Shown here one piece after another: positions 63,623-64,000 of a stretch of 64,000 bases of DNA. Below the pieces are notes generated by a model that was not told the origin of the DNA, made no database searches, and saw only the letters and a list, made by a program, of their open reading frames with translations. The stretch comes from Chitinophaga pendula. GTDB lineage: Bacteria; Bacteroidota; Bacteroidia; Chitinophagales; Chitinophagaceae. The stretch's first letter is position 1, and the number at the start of each line of letters is the position of its first letter. The DNA lies in assembly GCF_020386615.1 (NCBI RefSeq), contig NZ_CP077769.1, forward strand, positions 4,526,001-4,590,000, given 5' to 3'. The position numbers and the translations under genes were made by a program.

Positions 63623-63655
63623 CCTTTATAAAAAAGTGCAGCTGTCAGACTACAC

Positions 63656-64000
63656 CTACCAGGTCAATGTAGTACCCGCCAGCGGAGACGACTGCTTCAA
63701 CGCCGCGGCATCATTATCTTTATGATGCTCCCACCATCGTACATAATAAGGTGCTACCTCTTGCAACGAGGGCCGCCGCTTCGGATCTGCCGTATCCGAA
63801 ATATAAGGCCGCGTCGAGGCACCTTGCTTACGCTCCAACCGGATACTCTCTATAGTATACAACACAATCATACCGACCTGCTGCGGACCATGCTGCGCCG
63901 CAGACATCGCCGGAATAGGATAATTATCAATGACCTGCTCATCATTGACATGCTGGATCAACACAGCAATATCAGCAGGCCGTAATGCCGGCACCAGATC
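63656..64000 (-). CDS. C-terminal part of a hypothetical protein (cut by window)
   Basis: The frame is open to the window edge; only the last 114 codons are seen and the start lies outside. The visible text (DIAVLIQHVNDEQVIDNYPI, PAMSAAQHGPQQVGMIVLYT, YYVRWWEHHKDND) has no motif I recognise. It may end with LAGTTLTW. Direction is supported by the adjacent terminator at 63588-63622. Confidence 0.6.
   Translation of the reverse strand, partial: DLVPALRPADIAVLIQHVNDEQVIDNYPIPAMSAAQHGPQQVGMIVLYTIESIRLERKQGASTRPYISDTADPKRRPSLQEVAPYYVRWWEHHKDNDAAALKQSSPLAGTTLTW

Overview
The window looks like chromosomal DNA of a Bacteroidota bacterium, most like the Chitinophaga group. Three things point there: two SusC/SusD outer-membrane pairs, the TTTG-N19/20-TAnnTTTG promoter form upstream of several genes, and families that are mostly Bacteroidota (DUF4846 protein, FecR with a DUF4974 tail, SusD-like lipoproteins, GH43 lipoprotein). 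Genus is inference; there is no rRNA or other marker for species. No tRNA, rRNA, IS element, prophage or CRISPR array was recognised. The given strand has clearly more C than G in genes of both orientations, so the window probably lies within one replichore.

Layout. 1-11.5 kb is housekeeping: argS, a TPR protein, cytidine deaminase, lepB, a sigma-54 type response regulator with an alpha/beta hydrolase, a DUF4846 lipoprotein, the cysE-cysM cysteine pair and pdhB. 11.6-15.1 kb is one very large gene whose protein combines N-terminal 16-residue repeats, an OTU-like protease, an HD-type phosphohydrolase domain and a C-terminal region that may be an ADP-ribosyltransferase. It has no obvious immunity gene and is the most striking object here. 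15.3-23 kb holds a small membrane protein, a thiolase, a secreted protein, dnaG, a frameshifted di-haem cytochrome c peroxidase, folA and thyA.

23-39 kb is an outer-membrane transport region: susC-susD on +, proline dehydrogenase, an orphan FecR anti-sigma factor, an FAD amine oxidase, a sugar isomerase-like lipoprotein, and a second susC-susD on -. Neither pair carries glycosidases or its own regulator. 39-45 kb has a TetR/hydrolase operon with a recognisable operator, then a TonB siderophore receptor with a PepSY membrane protein for iron uptake. 45-64 kb is mixed: a TPR/coiled-coil/HTH membrane regulator, small cytosolic proteins, a beta-helix lipoprotein, an orphan thioesterase, an XRE/DUF2975 pair, a thioredoxin, LysR, an ankyrin protein, a TraB-sigma-antisigma operon, a SWIB protein, a WYL regulator with a VOC protein, a Crp/DoxX operon and a GH43 enzyme with a beta-trefoil tail.

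Two intergenic elements, at 18.2 kb and 52.8 kb, share an unusual design: strictly phased 11-bp units in two mirrored arms around a 13-bp core. I do not recognise this family. Together with the OTU/HD/ART-like protein it is the best candidate for something undescribed. Start codons were moved inward in several genes where the upstream extension carries no signal peptide or family similarity; each case is stated.
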